DNA of 64,000 nt from Sedimentisphaerales bacterium (GCA_016932835.1 JAFGCD010000023.1:1-64000), one strand, 5' to 3'; numbered from the stretch's first letter, positions 8,722 through 18,273 are shown. Program-made: numbers and translations. The notes: generated from the letters alone by a model not told the origin.

Positions 8722-9063
8722 ACATAGAGTGTCGTATAGGCATATAGGATCGAGTGGTGGAGCCTTACATTGCGGAGTGATTGCGCCTTGCAGCCGAGTG
8801 TGGCTGCATATATCAGGTTGTTCTGTTTCAGAATCGAATAGCGGAAGGAATTTTTTCCACCGCCACCGGGGGCAAACGCCGAATCTTTGTATTGTGCGGC
8901 TTGCTGTAGCTGGGGGCTCATTTTTGAGAGGGGGTAAAAAAAGCAAAAAAAGGCTTGTCCGCTCAGTATAGATTCGGTATTATTGGACGTTCGCTTGTCG
9001 GTGTGCGTAAGAATCGGTTGTGAAATGGATGTCGGAGCCTGTTCAAGGATTGGTGAGTTGGGA
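8722..9063. other. Intergenic region upstream of parA
   Basis: About 340 bases. It carries the parA promoter (annotated separately) and A/T-rich runs near 8850 and 8935-8951. No parS-like perfect palindrome and no small gene were recognised. Confidence 0.4.
8955..8983 (+). promoter_or_regulatory. Sigma70-type promoter for parA
   Basis: TTGTCC at 8955-8960, 17-nt spacer, TATTAT at 8978-8983. It lies about 80 nt upstream of the ATG at 9064. It overlaps the earliest possible GTG/TTG-type starts near 8983, which supports the later start. Confidence 0.5.
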
Positions 9064-9906
9064 ATGAGGACGGTGTCGATAGTGAATCAAAAAGGGGGGT
9101 GCGGCAAGACGACCACAGCGATAAATATCTCAGCGGCTTTCGCGTCGTTGGGGTATCGGGTGCTTCTGATAGACCTAGATCCGCAGTCGCATGCGACTAT
9201 GGGGCTGGGGCTCGACGCGGATGCATTCAGCAGAACGATCTATGATGTGATTGCCGAGCCGTGGATTCCCGTTTCGAGAGTTATAACGAAGACGGGCATT
9301 GAGGGACTTGAGTTGGCGCCGAGCAACGTTTTTCTCGGTACTGCTGAACTGGAGTTGCCCGGTACGCTCGGCAACGAATTGCACTTGGCCGGTGGGCTTG
9401 CCGATGTGTCTGACGAATATGATCTGTGCATTATCGATTGTCCTCCTGCGCTGGGTCTGCTGACTATCAATGCACTTGTTGCAAGTACGGACGTTATCGC
9501 GCCTGTGCAGGCGCATTACTATCCGTTGGAAGGTCTCAAACGGCTTCTCGAATCTGTGCGTATTCTGCGGGAGCGTTTCCATCCGTGCAGTGTGGAGATT
9601 CTGGGCCTGCTGCTGACTTTTGTGGAGGACAGGACGGTTTTAAGCAGACAGGTTCAGGGGCGGATGCGGCGATTATTTGGCAATCTGGTTTTTGATACGG
9701 TGATTCACACGAATCTTCGTGTTGCTGAGGCGCCAAGCGCCGGCGAATCGGTTTTGAGTTATGCGCCGCAAAGTCGAGGGGCCGGCGATTACCGGTCTCT
9801 TACTGCTGAGATACTTGGGCGTTGGGGGATTGCCGAGGGCGTGAGAGACGCAGGGCTTGGGCAGGAGGGACTATCGATTTTGGACGCCGCTGCGATGGCC
9901 GGATGA
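9064..9906 (+). CDS. ParA/Soj-family partition ATPase, solitary
   Basis: 280 residues. A deviant Walker A box KGGCGKTT (10-17) follows the strand MRTVSIVNQ, a Walker A' region IDLDPQ lies at 36-41, and Walker B IIDCPP at 123-128. These define the ParA/Soj/MinD superfamily, dimeric ATPases that bind DNA or membranes non-specifically and move cargo. The short C-terminal extension (GLGQEGLSILDAAAMAG) is of unknown role. No ParB/Spo0J gene and no rRNA-methyltransferase/gid-type chromosome partition neighbours are adjacent, so it is an orphan in this window and may position something other than the chromosome. The next gene encodes a small coiled-coil protein 183 nt downstream. Start chosen at 9064, where the conserved fold begins. 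Confidence 0.85.
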   Translation: MRTVSIVNQKGGCGKTTTAINISAAFASLGYRVLLIDLDPQSHATMGLGLDADAFSRTIYDVIAEPWIPVSRVITKTGIEGLELAPSNVFLGTAELELPGTLGNELHLAGGLADVSDEYDLCIIDCPPALGLLTINALVASTDVIAPVQAHYYPLEGLKRLLESVRILRERFHPCSVEILGLLLTFVEDRTVLSRQVQGRMRRLFGNLVFDTVIHTNLRVAEAPSAGESVLSYAPQSRGAGDYRSLTAEILGRWGIAEGVRDAGLGQEGLSILDAAAMAG

Positions 9907-10089
9907 TAGAAGGGCGTTGGGGTAGTAACGTTGCGGAGGTATGAGACCTGGGCGGGGGACAGTTGGATTGTCTTTGCTTTTGTCGGACGGGGGCGGTAAA
10001 CTCCGGACATTTCAGACGGATTGTCGGGAGGTCGAAAAGACCAAAAGGCGTCGTCAACATTAGTTTTTGGCAGTGAATGGAGGATGACT

Positions 10090-10281
10090 ATGGGCATGCT
10101 TTGGGAAATTGTTCAGACCGGTCTGATGTACGGTCAGAAGCGGAAATCAGACTCAATCGACGATAGAGTGCAGTACCTTGAGGCGCAGCTTGCGGCAACG
10201 CAGAGTACGCTGCGAAATCTGGTTGTGAAACTCGAGGAGATACTCGAACGCGATATCAACGGCGACGGCAAAATCGGATAA
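10090..10281 (+). CDS. Small coiled-coil protein with an EF-hand-like tail
   Basis: 63 residues. The N-terminus is hydrophobic/aromatic (MGMLWEIVQTGLMYG). Residues 22-53 form a predicted amphipathic helix with heptad hydrophobics (IDDRVQYLEAQLAATQ and following). The end is DINGDGKIG, a calcium-loop pattern DxNxDGxxG like half of a dockerin or EF-hand. The start at 10090 has GGAGG six nt upstream; an in-frame ATG at 10084 overlaps it. It follows parA and may be cotranscribed, which makes a partner role possible but unproved. No known family was recognised. Confidence 0.6.
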   Translation: MGMLWEIVQTGLMYGQKRKSDSIDDRVQYLEAQLAATQSTLRNLVVKLEEILERDINGDGKIG

Positions 10282-10369
10282 GGGCCATTACGGCACTTAC
10301 TGAGCATGCTGTTGAATTGACGAGGCTGGTTGTTCGTGTGGGTTGGATGCATTATGATGATGACGGTGT

Positions 10370-10394
10370 CGGGCAATGCTGCCCGGAGATTTGT
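10370..10394 (+). terminator. Hairpin with T-rich tail before asnA
   Basis: A perfect 6-bp stem CGGGCA/TGCCCG with a four-base loop (10370-10385) is followed by GAGATTTGTCTTTT. It could end the upstream transcript or attenuate asnA, whose start codon lies 36 nt beyond. The T tract is interrupted, so efficiency is doubtful. Confidence 0.35.
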
Positions 10395-10421
10395 CTTTTG
10401 CAGATAATCGGAGACGGTTTT

Positions 10422-11462
10422 ATGTCAGAATTGATTTTGAACGACGAGTACAAGGCGGTGATGGATTTGCGGGAGACCGAGCGGGGGATCAAGTTCATAA
10501 AGGACTTCTTCCAGGATAATCTGGCTGAGGCGCTGAACCTGCAGCGTGTTTCGGCGCCGCTTTTTCTGCGGAAAGGCTCAGGAATTAACGACGATTTGAA
10601 TGGCGTCGAGGCCAAGGCGGCGTTCAAGGTCAAGGACGATGGTTACAGCGATGCAGAGTGTCTTTTCTCATTGGCGAAGTGGAAGCGGATGGTGCTTGCC
10701 GATTACGGTTTTGGACAGGGCGAGGGGTTGTACACGGATATGAACGCGATTCGGCCTGATGAGGAGTGCCTGGATAATCTGCATTCGGTCTATGTGGATC
10801 AGTGGGATTGGGAGCGGGTGATGAGCCGGGAGGAGCGAAACGTTGCCTTTCTGAAGGATATTGTCGGTAAGATATACGGGGTTCTGAAGAAGACCGAGGC
10901 CGCCGTCGATGCGGAGTATCCTCAGATTCAGCCGATGCTGCCGGAGGAAATAACCTTCGTTCACTCGGAGGATCTGCTTGGGATGTATCCTGATGTGGGT
11001 CCGCGGGAGCGTGAGAACGCGATTACGAAGAAGTACGGGGCAGTTTTTGTAATCGGCATCGGAGCCGAACTGGCGAACGGCGAACTCCACGACGGTCGTG
11101 CGCCGGACTACGACGACTGGACGAGCCCTACCGGAGACGGGCATGTCGGACTGAACGGTGACATTCTGCTCTGGTATCCTCTGCTGGACAGGGCGTTGGA
11201 GATTAGTTCGATGGGCATCAGGGTCGATGCTGAAGCGATGCTGAGGCAGTTGGAGATTCGCGGAGCGAACGACAGGACGGAGTTGGCGTGGCATAAGCGG
11301 CTGCTGAACGGAGATTTGCCACTTAGCGTTGGAGGCGGAATCGGCCAGTCCAGGCTTTGCATGTACTTCCTTCGCAAGTTGCACGTAGGGGAAGTTCATG
11401 CGAGTGTCTGGCCGGAGGATATGGTGCAGAAATGCAAAGAAGTGGGGATCATGCTGCTTTAG
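10422..11462 (+). CDS. asnA: Aspartate--ammonia ligase (asparagine synthetase A)
   Basis: 346 residues; E. coli AsnA has 330. It makes asparagine from aspartate, ammonia and ATP in the cytoplasm, with a class II aminoacyl-tRNA-synthetase-like fold. Typical stretches are SAPLFLRKGSGINDDLNG (44-61), the SVYVDQWDWE segment (122-131), and the C-terminal motif 3-like GGGIGQSRLCMYFL. An arginine in GQSR is the motif 3 ATP-binding Arg. The ATG at 10422 is used; a GGAGACGG Shine-Dalgarno lies just upstream. AsnA uses ammonia and not glutamine, consistent with an ammonia-rich anoxic niche. Confidence 0.95.
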   Translation: MSELILNDEYKAVMDLRETERGIKFIKDFFQDNLAEALNLQRVSAPLFLRKGSGINDDLNGVEAKAAFKVKDDGYSDAECLFSLAKWKRMVLADYGFGQGEGLYTDMNAIRPDEECLDNLHSVYVDQWDWERVMSREERNVAFLKDIVGKIYGVLKKTEAAVDAEYPQIQPMLPEEITFVHSEDLLGMYPDVGPRERENAITKKYGAVFVIGIGAELANGELHDGRAPDYDDWTSPTGDGHVGLNGDILLWYPLLDRALEISSMGIRVDAEAMLRQLEIRGANDRTELAWHKRLLNGDLPLSVGGGIGQSRLCMYFLRKLHVGEVHASVWPEDMVQKCKEVGIMLL

Positions 11463-11629
11463 AACAATCCGATTTTTGAACTGTGCTGTTCTTCGGAGAG
11501 AATCTCAACAGACCCCTGGAACCACACGGGTTGTTATGGTATCATTTGAAATATGGTGTATGTCGCCTTCGGTGGTGTGGCGTAGTGGAATCGAGCCTTT
11601 GGGCTGCTCAAGTGAAGAAGGAGAATGAC

Positions 11630-12610
11630 ATGTCTTCAGGTGTAAACCGTCGTAGTTTTATGAAAAGGTCGCTCGTTGCATCCGCTGCCGGTGCGATGGC
11701 ACTCAATTCGGCAGAGGGCGCTGGAACGGATTCATCGGTGACCAAGGTTAAAATCAGCTCCAAGGCCACGCTGCCACAAGGCAAGATCGGCGATTTGAAG
11801 GTCAGCCGAATGCTGCTTGGAGGCAATCTCCTGACCCATTATACACACAGCAGAGACCTGCGGTATGTGTATAATCTGACCGCGCACTACAATACCGAGG
11901 AGAAGATTCACGAGACAATGGCGCTGGCGGAGGAACACGGAATAAACACGCTGTCGATTCACAATCCACCCGGCATAGTGCCTATGCTCAAGCGCTATCG
12001 GTATCGTTACGGCGGAAAAATGCAGTGGATTATCTGCCCGACTGCGCCGGTTGAGCCGGGTATGAAGACATATACCGAGCAGGTCAAGGACCTTGTCGAT
12101 AACGGCACGGAAGCGATTTACGTTTGGGGGGTTCACTCGGACCGGCTTGTTGCAGAGGGCAAGGTCGATATGATTCGCCAGGCGGTCGAGATAGCCAAGG
12201 ACCATGGGGTTCCGTCCGGCGTTGGCGCTCATGACCTTCGAGTTGTTGTCGAATGCGAAAAGGCCGGCATCGACAACGATTTTTACATCAAGACTTTTCA
12301 TCACCACAACTACGCTACAGGACCGAAGCCTGAGCAGCTTAAGGGCCCCTACAGTGAGATTCCCGGCTATTGGTGCAAGGACCCGGCGGAGACTATCGAG
12401 GTGATGAAGAAAGTCACCAAGCCGTGGATAGCGTTCAAGGTCATGGCTGCAGGCGCTATCCCGCCGCAGGATGCTTTCCGCTACGTTTTCGAGAACGGCG
12501 CAGACCATACGCTTGCGGGGATGTTCGATTTCGAGATAGCCGAGGACGTCAAAATTCTCAACGAGATTCTTGGAAGTGTGAAGAATCGGTCCCGGCCTTG
12601 GCGAAGCTGA
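11630..12610 (+). CDS. Tat-exported TIM-barrel (aldo/keto reductase-like) protein, paralogue P1
   Basis: 326 residues. The N-terminus is a twin-arginine signal (NRRSFMKRSLVASAAGAMA, residues 5-23). The body resembles an aldo/keto reductase (AKR) barrel: it starts QGKIGDLKVSRMLLGGNLL, then HSRDL, then EEHGINTLSI, and ends AFKVMAAGAI, GADHTLAGMFDFEIAEDV and NRSRPWRS. It is the most divergent of four paralogues in this window (others at 42950, 43952 and 49487). The AKR catalytic Asp/Tyr motif (FDTAxxYG) is not visible where expected. Conserved His residues in VGAHDL and KTFHHHNY may bind a metal or sugar. GAAGGAGAATGAC places the start at 11630. Reaction and substrate unknown; not clearly in an operon with asnA. 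Confidence 0.7.
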   Translation: MSSGVNRRSFMKRSLVASAAGAMALNSAEGAGTDSSVTKVKISSKATLPQGKIGDLKVSRMLLGGNLLTHYTHSRDLRYVYNLTAHYNTEEKIHETMALAEEHGINTLSIHNPPGIVPMLKRYRYRYGGKMQWIICPTAPVEPGMKTYTEQVKDLVDNGTEAIYVWGVHSDRLVAEGKVDMIRQAVEIAKDHGVPSGVGAHDLRVVVECEKAGIDNDFYIKTFHHHNYATGPKPEQLKGPYSEIPGYWCKDPAETIEVMKKVTKPWIAFKVMAAGAIPPQDAFRYVFENGADHTLAGMFDFEIAEDVKILNEILGSVKNRSRPWRS

Positions 12611-12658
12611 AACCTTCGTCGTCGGGCGATGGCCGGTTCTGGTTGTGGACAAGGCTGG

Positions 12659-13720
12659 TTACTTACCTTTTATGTTGTCTATCGCTTGCTCTGCAGGATC
12701 TCTTACGTATTGGGAAGATGCGGCTGTGAGCGGTTTCTTGTATTCTGTGAATTTCCCCGGGCACATCCATATAGGCTCAGGCCCGAGGATTGCCGGATAG
12801 GCGGTCTTTTTAGGGATGAGATACCTGTCGATGCGAAGATGGTCGTTATAGACATTCAGCAGAAAGGTATCACAGTCCCTGCTGCTTCGCGCTATTCCGG
12901 ACTGCGTGATATAGGTGATTCCGTCGCGCACTTCGTAATTGTAGCGGTGGTCGTGGCCTGATAGTACGAGCTTGACGTTGTGTTTTCCTTCGATACCCTT
13001 GAAGTACTTGGCGAGTGTGCTGACTTTGTGGTAGTGGTGCAGGAGTATGGTGACGGAGCTGTCGTCTGGTGTGGTGATGACTTCTCGGATCCACTCTGCC
13101 TGGTTTTTACTGTAGTTCCAGTCACAGACTACGAATCTAATCCCGCCTCGTTTGAAGACATATCGGCTTCCCTCGACATCAGGCGCCTCCTTTTTGAGGC
13201 GTCTTGCGGTCATTTTCGGCTGCCAGGCGGGATGATCTACGATATCCGAGTTCCAGATTGGGATTACAGGATTCGGTACAAAGGCTGCGACTCTCGCAAG
13301 GGCGTATTCTTCGCCCTTGAATGTGATACCCTTGTCCGAGCGGTACAGCCCTTCTGTTGCGGCTCTTCGCAAGTGAGACTTGATCAGGCCTGAACGCATA
13401 TCGTGATTGCCGGGGGCGAGGTGAAATTCCAAGCCGCCGGGCTTACTTCGCAGGAGACACGAAAGGGCTCGGATAGTGAAGGCGCTGGACCATTCGAAGT
13501 GCGTATCGCCCAAATGAATGACCATATCGGGTTCCTCGTCCTGGAGCTTGTTGAACAGTGCCAGCATATACTCTCGCTCTGAACTCTGCGTATCTGCGAC
13601 GAATGCGGTGCTCCAGAGTGGTTTGGCGCCAATTTTTTCGACATTGGCGCTGACAGGTACACTCAGCCCTGCGAGCACAACTGCAAATACTATCGCTGAA
13701 ACAATATGCCTGTGTTTCAT
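12659..13720 (-). CDS. Exported calcineurin-like metallophosphoesterase
   Basis: 353 residues with a Sec signal at residues 1-25. Metal-binding motifs of the calcineurin-like superfamily are seen: FVADTQ (D43; the usual D-x-H is D-T-Q), GDTH (71-74), PGNHD (103-107), LLHHYHK and SGHDH. Substrates of related exported enzymes include phosphomonoesters, nucleotides and purple-acid-phosphatase-type substrates; none can be assigned. GAGAGG lies upstream of the ATG at 13720. It converges on P1, ending 48 nt from it. The His-to-Gln change in the first motif could lower or alter activity. Confidence 0.85.
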   Translation of the reverse strand: MKHRHIVSAIVFAVVLAGLSVPVSANVEKIGAKPLWSTAFVADTQSSEREYMLALFNKLQDEEPDMVIHLGDTHFEWSSAFTIRALSCLLRSKPGGLEFHLAPGNHDMRSGLIKSHLRRAATEGLYRSDKGITFKGEEYALARVAAFVPNPVIPIWNSDIVDHPAWQPKMTARRLKKEAPDVEGSRYVFKRGGIRFVVCDWNYSKNQAEWIREVITTPDDSSVTILLHHYHKVSTLAKYFKGIEGKHNVKLVLSGHDHRYNYEVRDGITYITQSGIARSSRDCDTFLLNVYNDHLRIDRYLIPKKTAYPAILGPEPIWMCPGKFTEYKKPLTAASSQYVRDPAEQAIDNIKGK

Positions 13721-14005
13721 TTCAAGACCTCTCTTTTCGGCTCTCCGCCACTCAATTGCTGATTTCTTTGATTCTGACGTACTATTTGATGCCTTTGTTA
13801 ACGAGGCCGTAACGGTCTCTACAAAGACATCTAAAGTATAAAAAACGTTTTTGCTTGGGTCAATTCGGTTGCCATTCTGCAATAACAGGTCGTATTACCG
13901 GACTTTTCCGGTTTGAAACGGGTGATTTGTTGACGGTTTTGGCCGGCTGGATTCAGCGGGGCGGGCGTTTGAGGTGTACGAAATTTCGGGTCTTCGCTGT
14001 GTAAT

Positions 14006-16213
14006 TTACCTGCGGCGCTTGTTGCGTCTCTGCGTCTTCCGCGATTTGGTTTTTGTGTCTTTCTGGGGTTTTCTCTTCTTGCCCGGCTTTATGATAGGCT
14101 CAGCGGGGGCGAGGTTCAGTTGTCTGGCGGGGACGTTCACCGAGACTATCTGGGCTGTCAGTGATTGGCCGAGCCGGATGGCGCAGCCGGATCTGAGACC
14201 TATGATACACTGGGTCTTCTTGTCGAATTTCCATTGGTCCGGCCCCAAATCCTCCATCTTAATCAGACCGTCGATTCCGAATTTCTTGCACTGAACGAAG
14301 ATACCGAAGTTGGTCAGGCCGGTAGTAACGCACTGCATTTGTTCGCCGATTCTCTTGCTGAGCATCTGGAGTATCAGAACGGTTTTGAGTTCCTTCTCGG
14401 CGTCATCCGCCTTCTGTTCGGTGAAGGTTATGTGCTTTCCGATTTCGACGAGGTCGAGGCCTGCAGTGCTGTGGCTGAGGGAGTCCGCGCCTTTTCTGAG
14501 ATAGGTGTCGAGGATTCTGTGGACAGTGAGATCGGCATACCTGCGTATAGGGCTTGTGAAATGGCAGTAATGCTTCGAAGCGAGCGCGTAATGGCCTATG
14601 TTGAGCGGCGCGTATTCGGCCTTCTCGAAGCTCCTGAGCACCGCGAGATTGACGGCGAAGGAGAAATCATGCCCTTTGACACCGGCGAGCAATTCCTGCA
14701 GTGCGGCTCTAGTGACATTCCGAGGCAGCGATAGCCCGAATGCCTTGAGCATCATTGCGAGGTTTTTGAAGCTGAGGATGTCCGGTTCGGGATGAATGCG
14801 TCGTATGAATTGAACATTGAGCCTGTCGAGCAGTGATGCAACTGCGTCATTGGCTTCGACCATAAACATCTCGATGATCGTATGCGGGTAACTGTCGTCG
14901 GCGGGGTGAGCATCCACTACCCTTCCTGCTTTATCCATTACGAGTTCGGTTTCCGGCAAATCGAGGTGCAGCATTCCGTTTTTGGTGCGTCGCTGTTCAA
15001 TCAACTGTGCGAGGTGCTGCATGTCTTTGAGCAGGGCGACAATTTCCGGCTTGATGCCTTTGGTGCGTTCTTTCAAGGCTTTGTCGGCCTGAATGTAGGT
15101 GAGTCGCTGGGTCGATCGGATGATGCTGTTGGCAAACCTGCGGGCGAGAATGTTGCCGTTGCTGTCATAAGTGATATATGCGCTCTTTGTGAAGCGTTTC
15201 TGGTCCGGCTGGAGGCTGCATATCCCGTTACTGAGGATTTCGGGCAGCATCGGTATCGTTCTTCCCGGCAGATAAACGCTGTTGCCCCGCTCTTTTGCTT
15301 CGATATCGAGTGGAGAATCGGCAGTGACAAACGTGCTGACGTCGGCGATATGCACACCGAGAATCCAGTTGCCTTTGGAGTCGGCTTCGATACTGATGGC
15401 ATCGTCGAAGTCCTTTGCGTCGGGCGGGTCTATTGTTGCGATGACCTTATTGGTTATGTCCTCCCTGTTTTCGGCTTTGTCGGGGTTGAACCCGGAAGCG
15501 GCTTGTCGGGCCTGATTGACGCATTCCGTCGCGAATTCGCCGGGGAGGTGATATTGATGGACGACAGACCTTATTTCGGTCTCGTAGCGTCCGGCCTTGC
15601 CCAGGACTTCGAGAATAACGCCTCGAGCGAGGTATCCGCCTTTTGCGTAGTTGAGTATCTCGACGACCACCTTGTCGTTGGTTTTGGCGTTTTTGGCGGT
15701 GATGTCATCGACTGAGATGGGGTCAATCGAGCCTTTGCCGTCCGGCATTACGAGCCACCCATCGGCGTGTTTTACGAGTGTTCCGACAAGCTTGTTCTGT
15801 GCGCGTTCGAGAATCCGGACGATTTCACCGGTATATCTCATTTGACCGAGCCGTTTGCCTTGTCTCTTGACGTTTGCGAGGACGATGTCGCCGTTCATGG
15901 CGTCGGCTGTGGCGTTTGGCGGGATGAACAAATCTCCCTGGGCGTTTGGCTCGCGAGGTATTATGAAGCCGAATCCCTTTGGATTCGCGCGAAATGTTCC
16001 CACGAGCCGGCCTGTCAGCGCGGGCAGTGTAACGAGGTTTTTCGCCCCTATTACTACATGCCCGGCGGTTCGAAGCGAGTCGAAGGCTTCCTTGAATTCG
16101 GTATAATGTTCCGAATCAACCCCCAGCGATTTAGCAAGCTGTTTGAGCTTCACCGGCTGGTAATCGTCATGCTGTAATAATCCAATAATACGTTTCTTGA
16201 AAATCTCTGCCAT
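14006..16213 (-). CDS. rnr: Ribonuclease R
   Basis: 735 residues. The order is an N-terminal winged-helix-like region (1-65), cold-shock/OB domains (about 66-230), the RNB catalytic domain with DPPDAKDFDDAIS (262-274) carrying the metal-binding aspartates, and a C-terminal S1 domain ending in a Lys/Arg-rich tail (KPGKKRKPQK and further). RNase R degrades structured RNA 3'-to-5' and acts in rRNA quality control and trans-translation. AGAGGAAAG precedes the ATG at 16213. It is close to rpsT and a TPR gene on the same strand, but a hairpin at 16389-16420 separates rpsT from it. Confidence 0.94.
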   Translation of the reverse strand: MAEIFKKRIIGLLQHDDYQPVKLKQLAKSLGVDSEHYTEFKEAFDSLRTAGHVVIGAKNLVTLPALTGRLVGTFRANPKGFGFIIPREPNAQGDLFIPPNATADAMNGDIVLANVKRQGKRLGQMRYTGEIVRILERAQNKLVGTLVKHADGWLVMPDGKGSIDPISVDDITAKNAKTNDKVVVEILNYAKGGYLARGVILEVLGKAGRYETEIRSVVHQYHLPGEFATECVNQARQAASGFNPDKAENREDITNKVIATIDPPDAKDFDDAISIEADSKGNWILGVHIADVSTFVTADSPLDIEAKERGNSVYLPGRTIPMLPEILSNGICSLQPDQKRFTKSAYITYDSNGNILARRFANSIIRSTQRLTYIQADKALKERTKGIKPEIVALLKDMQHLAQLIEQRRTKNGMLHLDLPETELVMDKAGRVVDAHPADDSYPHTIIEMFMVEANDAVASLLDRLNVQFIRRIHPEPDILSFKNLAMMLKAFGLSLPRNVTRAALQELLAGVKGHDFSFAVNLAVLRSFEKAEYAPLNIGHYALASKHYCHFTSPIRRYADLTVHRILDTYLRKGADSLSHSTAGLDLVEIGKHITFTEQKADDAEKELKTVLILQMLSKRIGEQMQCVTTGLTNFGIFVQCKKFGIDGLIKMEDLGPDQWKFDKKTQCIIGLRSGCAIRLGQSLTAQIVSVNVPARQLNLAPAEPIIKPGKKRKPQKDTKTKSRKTQRRNKRRR

Positions 16214-16388
16214 ATATATACTTTCCTCTGAATAGCAAATCGCCAGCGTGTCTGATTCTACCACGCGAGGCATTTTCTGTCTGTAAATAAATCGAGCGTT
16301 CCGCATTATTGCGGATAATTCAGGATATTCTCCGCGTCTCTCCGGGTTGCTGCCGCTTCGGCGCCGGACCTCACATATGAAAGCAAGA

Positions 16389-16420
16389 GCACCCGATCGA
16401 TTCTGATATCAATCGGGTGC
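16389..16420 (-). terminator. Possible terminator after rpsT
   Basis: A perfect 9-bp stem GCACCCGAT/ATCGGGTGC encloses a 14-nt loop, just downstream of rpsT on the minus strand. The following minus-strand bases are only moderately T-rich (TCTTGCTTTC). Confidence 0.45.
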
Positions 16421-16496
16421 CGTACTCAACAGTCGTCAAGTCGCAATCGCTCCGAGACAATCATTCACGTGGAACGAAAGGTTTCCGATATGGGAA

Positions 16497-16766
16497 CTAC
16501 GCATTCTTAATCGCGTTCAGCTTTTTAGCCAGGCGTGATTTCTTTCTGGCTGCCGTTTTCTTGTGCATAGTGCTTGTAGCGGCGGTTTTGTCGAGCTTTT
16601 TGGTGAGGAGCCGCAATTGTTCGGTTGCGCCTTCTACATCTCGCTTCTCCAAAGCTTCTTCAAAATGCTTGGTCTGAGTCTTGATCTGGCTCTTGCGTGC
16701 CCGGTTGCTGGCCCGCTGCTTGGCGTTCTGTCTTACTCTTTTCTTGGCTGATAACGAATGTGCCAC
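16497..16766 (-). CDS. rpsT: 30S ribosomal protein S20
   Basis: 89 residues, the usual length for bS20. It begins MAHSLSAKKRVRQNAKQ and is very rich in Lys/Arg/Ala, with the signature HKKTAARKKSRLAKKLN near the C-terminus. It binds 16S rRNA in the small subunit. It lies between a TPR-protein gene (upstream) and rnr (downstream) on the minus strand, spaced by about 58 and 283 nt. Confidence 0.96.
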   Translation of the reverse strand: MAHSLSAKKRVRQNAKQRASNRARKSQIKTQTKHFEEALEKRDVEGATEQLRLLTKKLDKTAATSTMHKKTAARKKSRLAKKLNAIKNA

Positions 16767-16824
16767 TGTAATCTCCTGATACTTCTAATATACTGACAAT
16801 AAATTCACTGAAAGGTTGGCTGTT

Positions 16825-18222
16825 CTAATTATTCTGCGACCCTCTTAATCTATCGACTCTGGCGCTGACGTCCTTATAGGAGAAGTCGGTCTGTGCGATT
16901 TTGCGATAGATTTCGAGTGCTTTTTGGGTATCGCCCTTTTCTTCGTGTGCGCGGGCCAGATTGTATCGCAATTCTTTACCCGTGGCGTCGTCCTTAATCT
17001 TGTATGTTTCAATGGCCTTGTCGAGGACGTCGATTGCGTCGGCGAACCACCCTTTCTTGAAGAAACAGCATCCGATTTGATTCATGGATCCAATTTTTCT
17101 TCTGGGATCCTTCTGGGCCTCCTGGAAGAGCGGTATTGCCTCGTCGTATTTCTGATTCTGTACGAGTCTGACGGCGTATTCGTATTTTGCCCTGAGATCT
17201 GTGGGGTAGTTCTTCATGCACAGGTGATAGTGCTCCAGCTCTATCTTGGCGAGGTATGCCGTCAGTTGTCCGTGGACTGTTTTTGCTTTTTCACTGTCCG
17301 GATCAGCATCCAGGATTTTCCTGGTTTGTCTTATTTTTCTTCGCAGTTGTTTGATTCTGAGAAGGCCCGCTCGTTCCTTGTAGCTGAAATCGTTTTTTGC
17401 ATGGGAGGTTCTTTCGAGCAGGTCGATCGCTTCGTTCTCGGCTTCGTTGGTCTGCATGTCCGACAAGGCTTCGGCCAGGTCAAAGACATTCTTGGGAATA
17501 TCCGGTTCTGCTGCGAGCTTCTTTCTGGCATCCTCCACGGCCTTGACACGGTAGTCAACGGTCTTGATCACGCCTGCCTGAGCGTGCAGTTTTTCCTGTT
17601 CCTCGCGGTTCTTTATCGATTTTCTGAAATCACCTTCTTTGTCGTAGTTTCCCCTGGCCATCGTAAGCTCTGCCGAGAGGTTCTTAAACTCGTCGGCGAG
17701 GTCGCTGTCCTCCGGCCTGAGGGCTGCGGCTTTCTGACAGGCGACAAGAGCCTTGTCGAATTGACCGAGTTTGGCGTAGGAATCTTTAAGTAGGACGTAG
17801 GTCATGGCTGAGGGCCTGTCGGCGGCGTTATTTGTCTGGAAGACCAGGTTTGCGAGCCACCCGGCAGTTCTGTTGAAACCGCCGTCAACGGCGCCCCGCA
17901 GCATATCTTCTGCGTAAGCGAGGTGGTTGGGGTCCTTTGAGAACAGGTATTCGGCGTTGAGCATGCGTTCGAGAGGCGTTTTGCCTCCCCGCCGCTTCAT
18001 TTTGTCCATCATTGAGGGCTTTTTGCCCCCTTTGCCCTGCCTCTGATTGGCAATCTGAAAGAGCGGGATGTGGCCTTCTTCGAGCGCATCCGGGGCGTGC
18101 TTGAGCCCGTCAAGATACATATCAATCGCGTAATCGTAGTTGTTTCGTTCGGCAAACTGAGCCGCCCTTGCGAAAAAGGACTTTGCCTTGCTCAGTTCAG
18201 GGCCGTCGGCTGCATCAGCCAT
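16825..18222 (-). CDS. Tetratricopeptide-repeat protein, cytoplasmic
   Basis: 465 residues without a signal peptide. TPR units are visible near the N-terminus (ARAAQFAERNNYDYAIDMY), at about 140-175 (LLKDSYAKLGQFDKALVACQKAAALRPED) and as two or more units in the last 150 residues (YEYAVRLVQNQKYDEAIPLFQ; NLARAHEEKGDTQKALEIY). A central part (about 185-320) is charged and coiled-coil-like with several KK and EE runs. A basic stretch GKGGKKPSMMDKMKRRGGK is found near residue 65-85. Such proteins are scaffolds; no partner is indicated. Its own promoter lies upstream. It precedes rpsT, so they may be cotranscribed. Confidence 0.75.
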   Translation of the reverse strand: MADAADGPELSKAKSFFARAAQFAERNNYDYAIDMYLDGLKHAPDALEEGHIPLFQIANQRQGKGGKKPSMMDKMKRRGGKTPLERMLNAEYLFSKDPNHLAYAEDMLRGAVDGGFNRTAGWLANLVFQTNNAADRPSAMTYVLLKDSYAKLGQFDKALVACQKAAALRPEDSDLADEFKNLSAELTMARGNYDKEGDFRKSIKNREEQEKLHAQAGVIKTVDYRVKAVEDARKKLAAEPDIPKNVFDLAEALSDMQTNEAENEAIDLLERTSHAKNDFSYKERAGLLRIKQLRRKIRQTRKILDADPDSEKAKTVHGQLTAYLAKIELEHYHLCMKNYPTDLRAKYEYAVRLVQNQKYDEAIPLFQEAQKDPRRKIGSMNQIGCCFFKKGWFADAIDVLDKAIETYKIKDDATGKELRYNLARAHEEKGDTQKALEIYRKIAQTDFSYKDVSARVDRLRGSQNN

Positions 18223-18273
18223 ACTTCTCCAACCGAATCTGTCTGAATATTTATACTATAGTGCAACCGAGCA

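Noticed and set aside
9064-9906. ParA considered as part of a chromosome-origin partition locus
   Set aside because: No ParB, parS palindrome, gidA/B, dnaA or rpmH nearby in this window.
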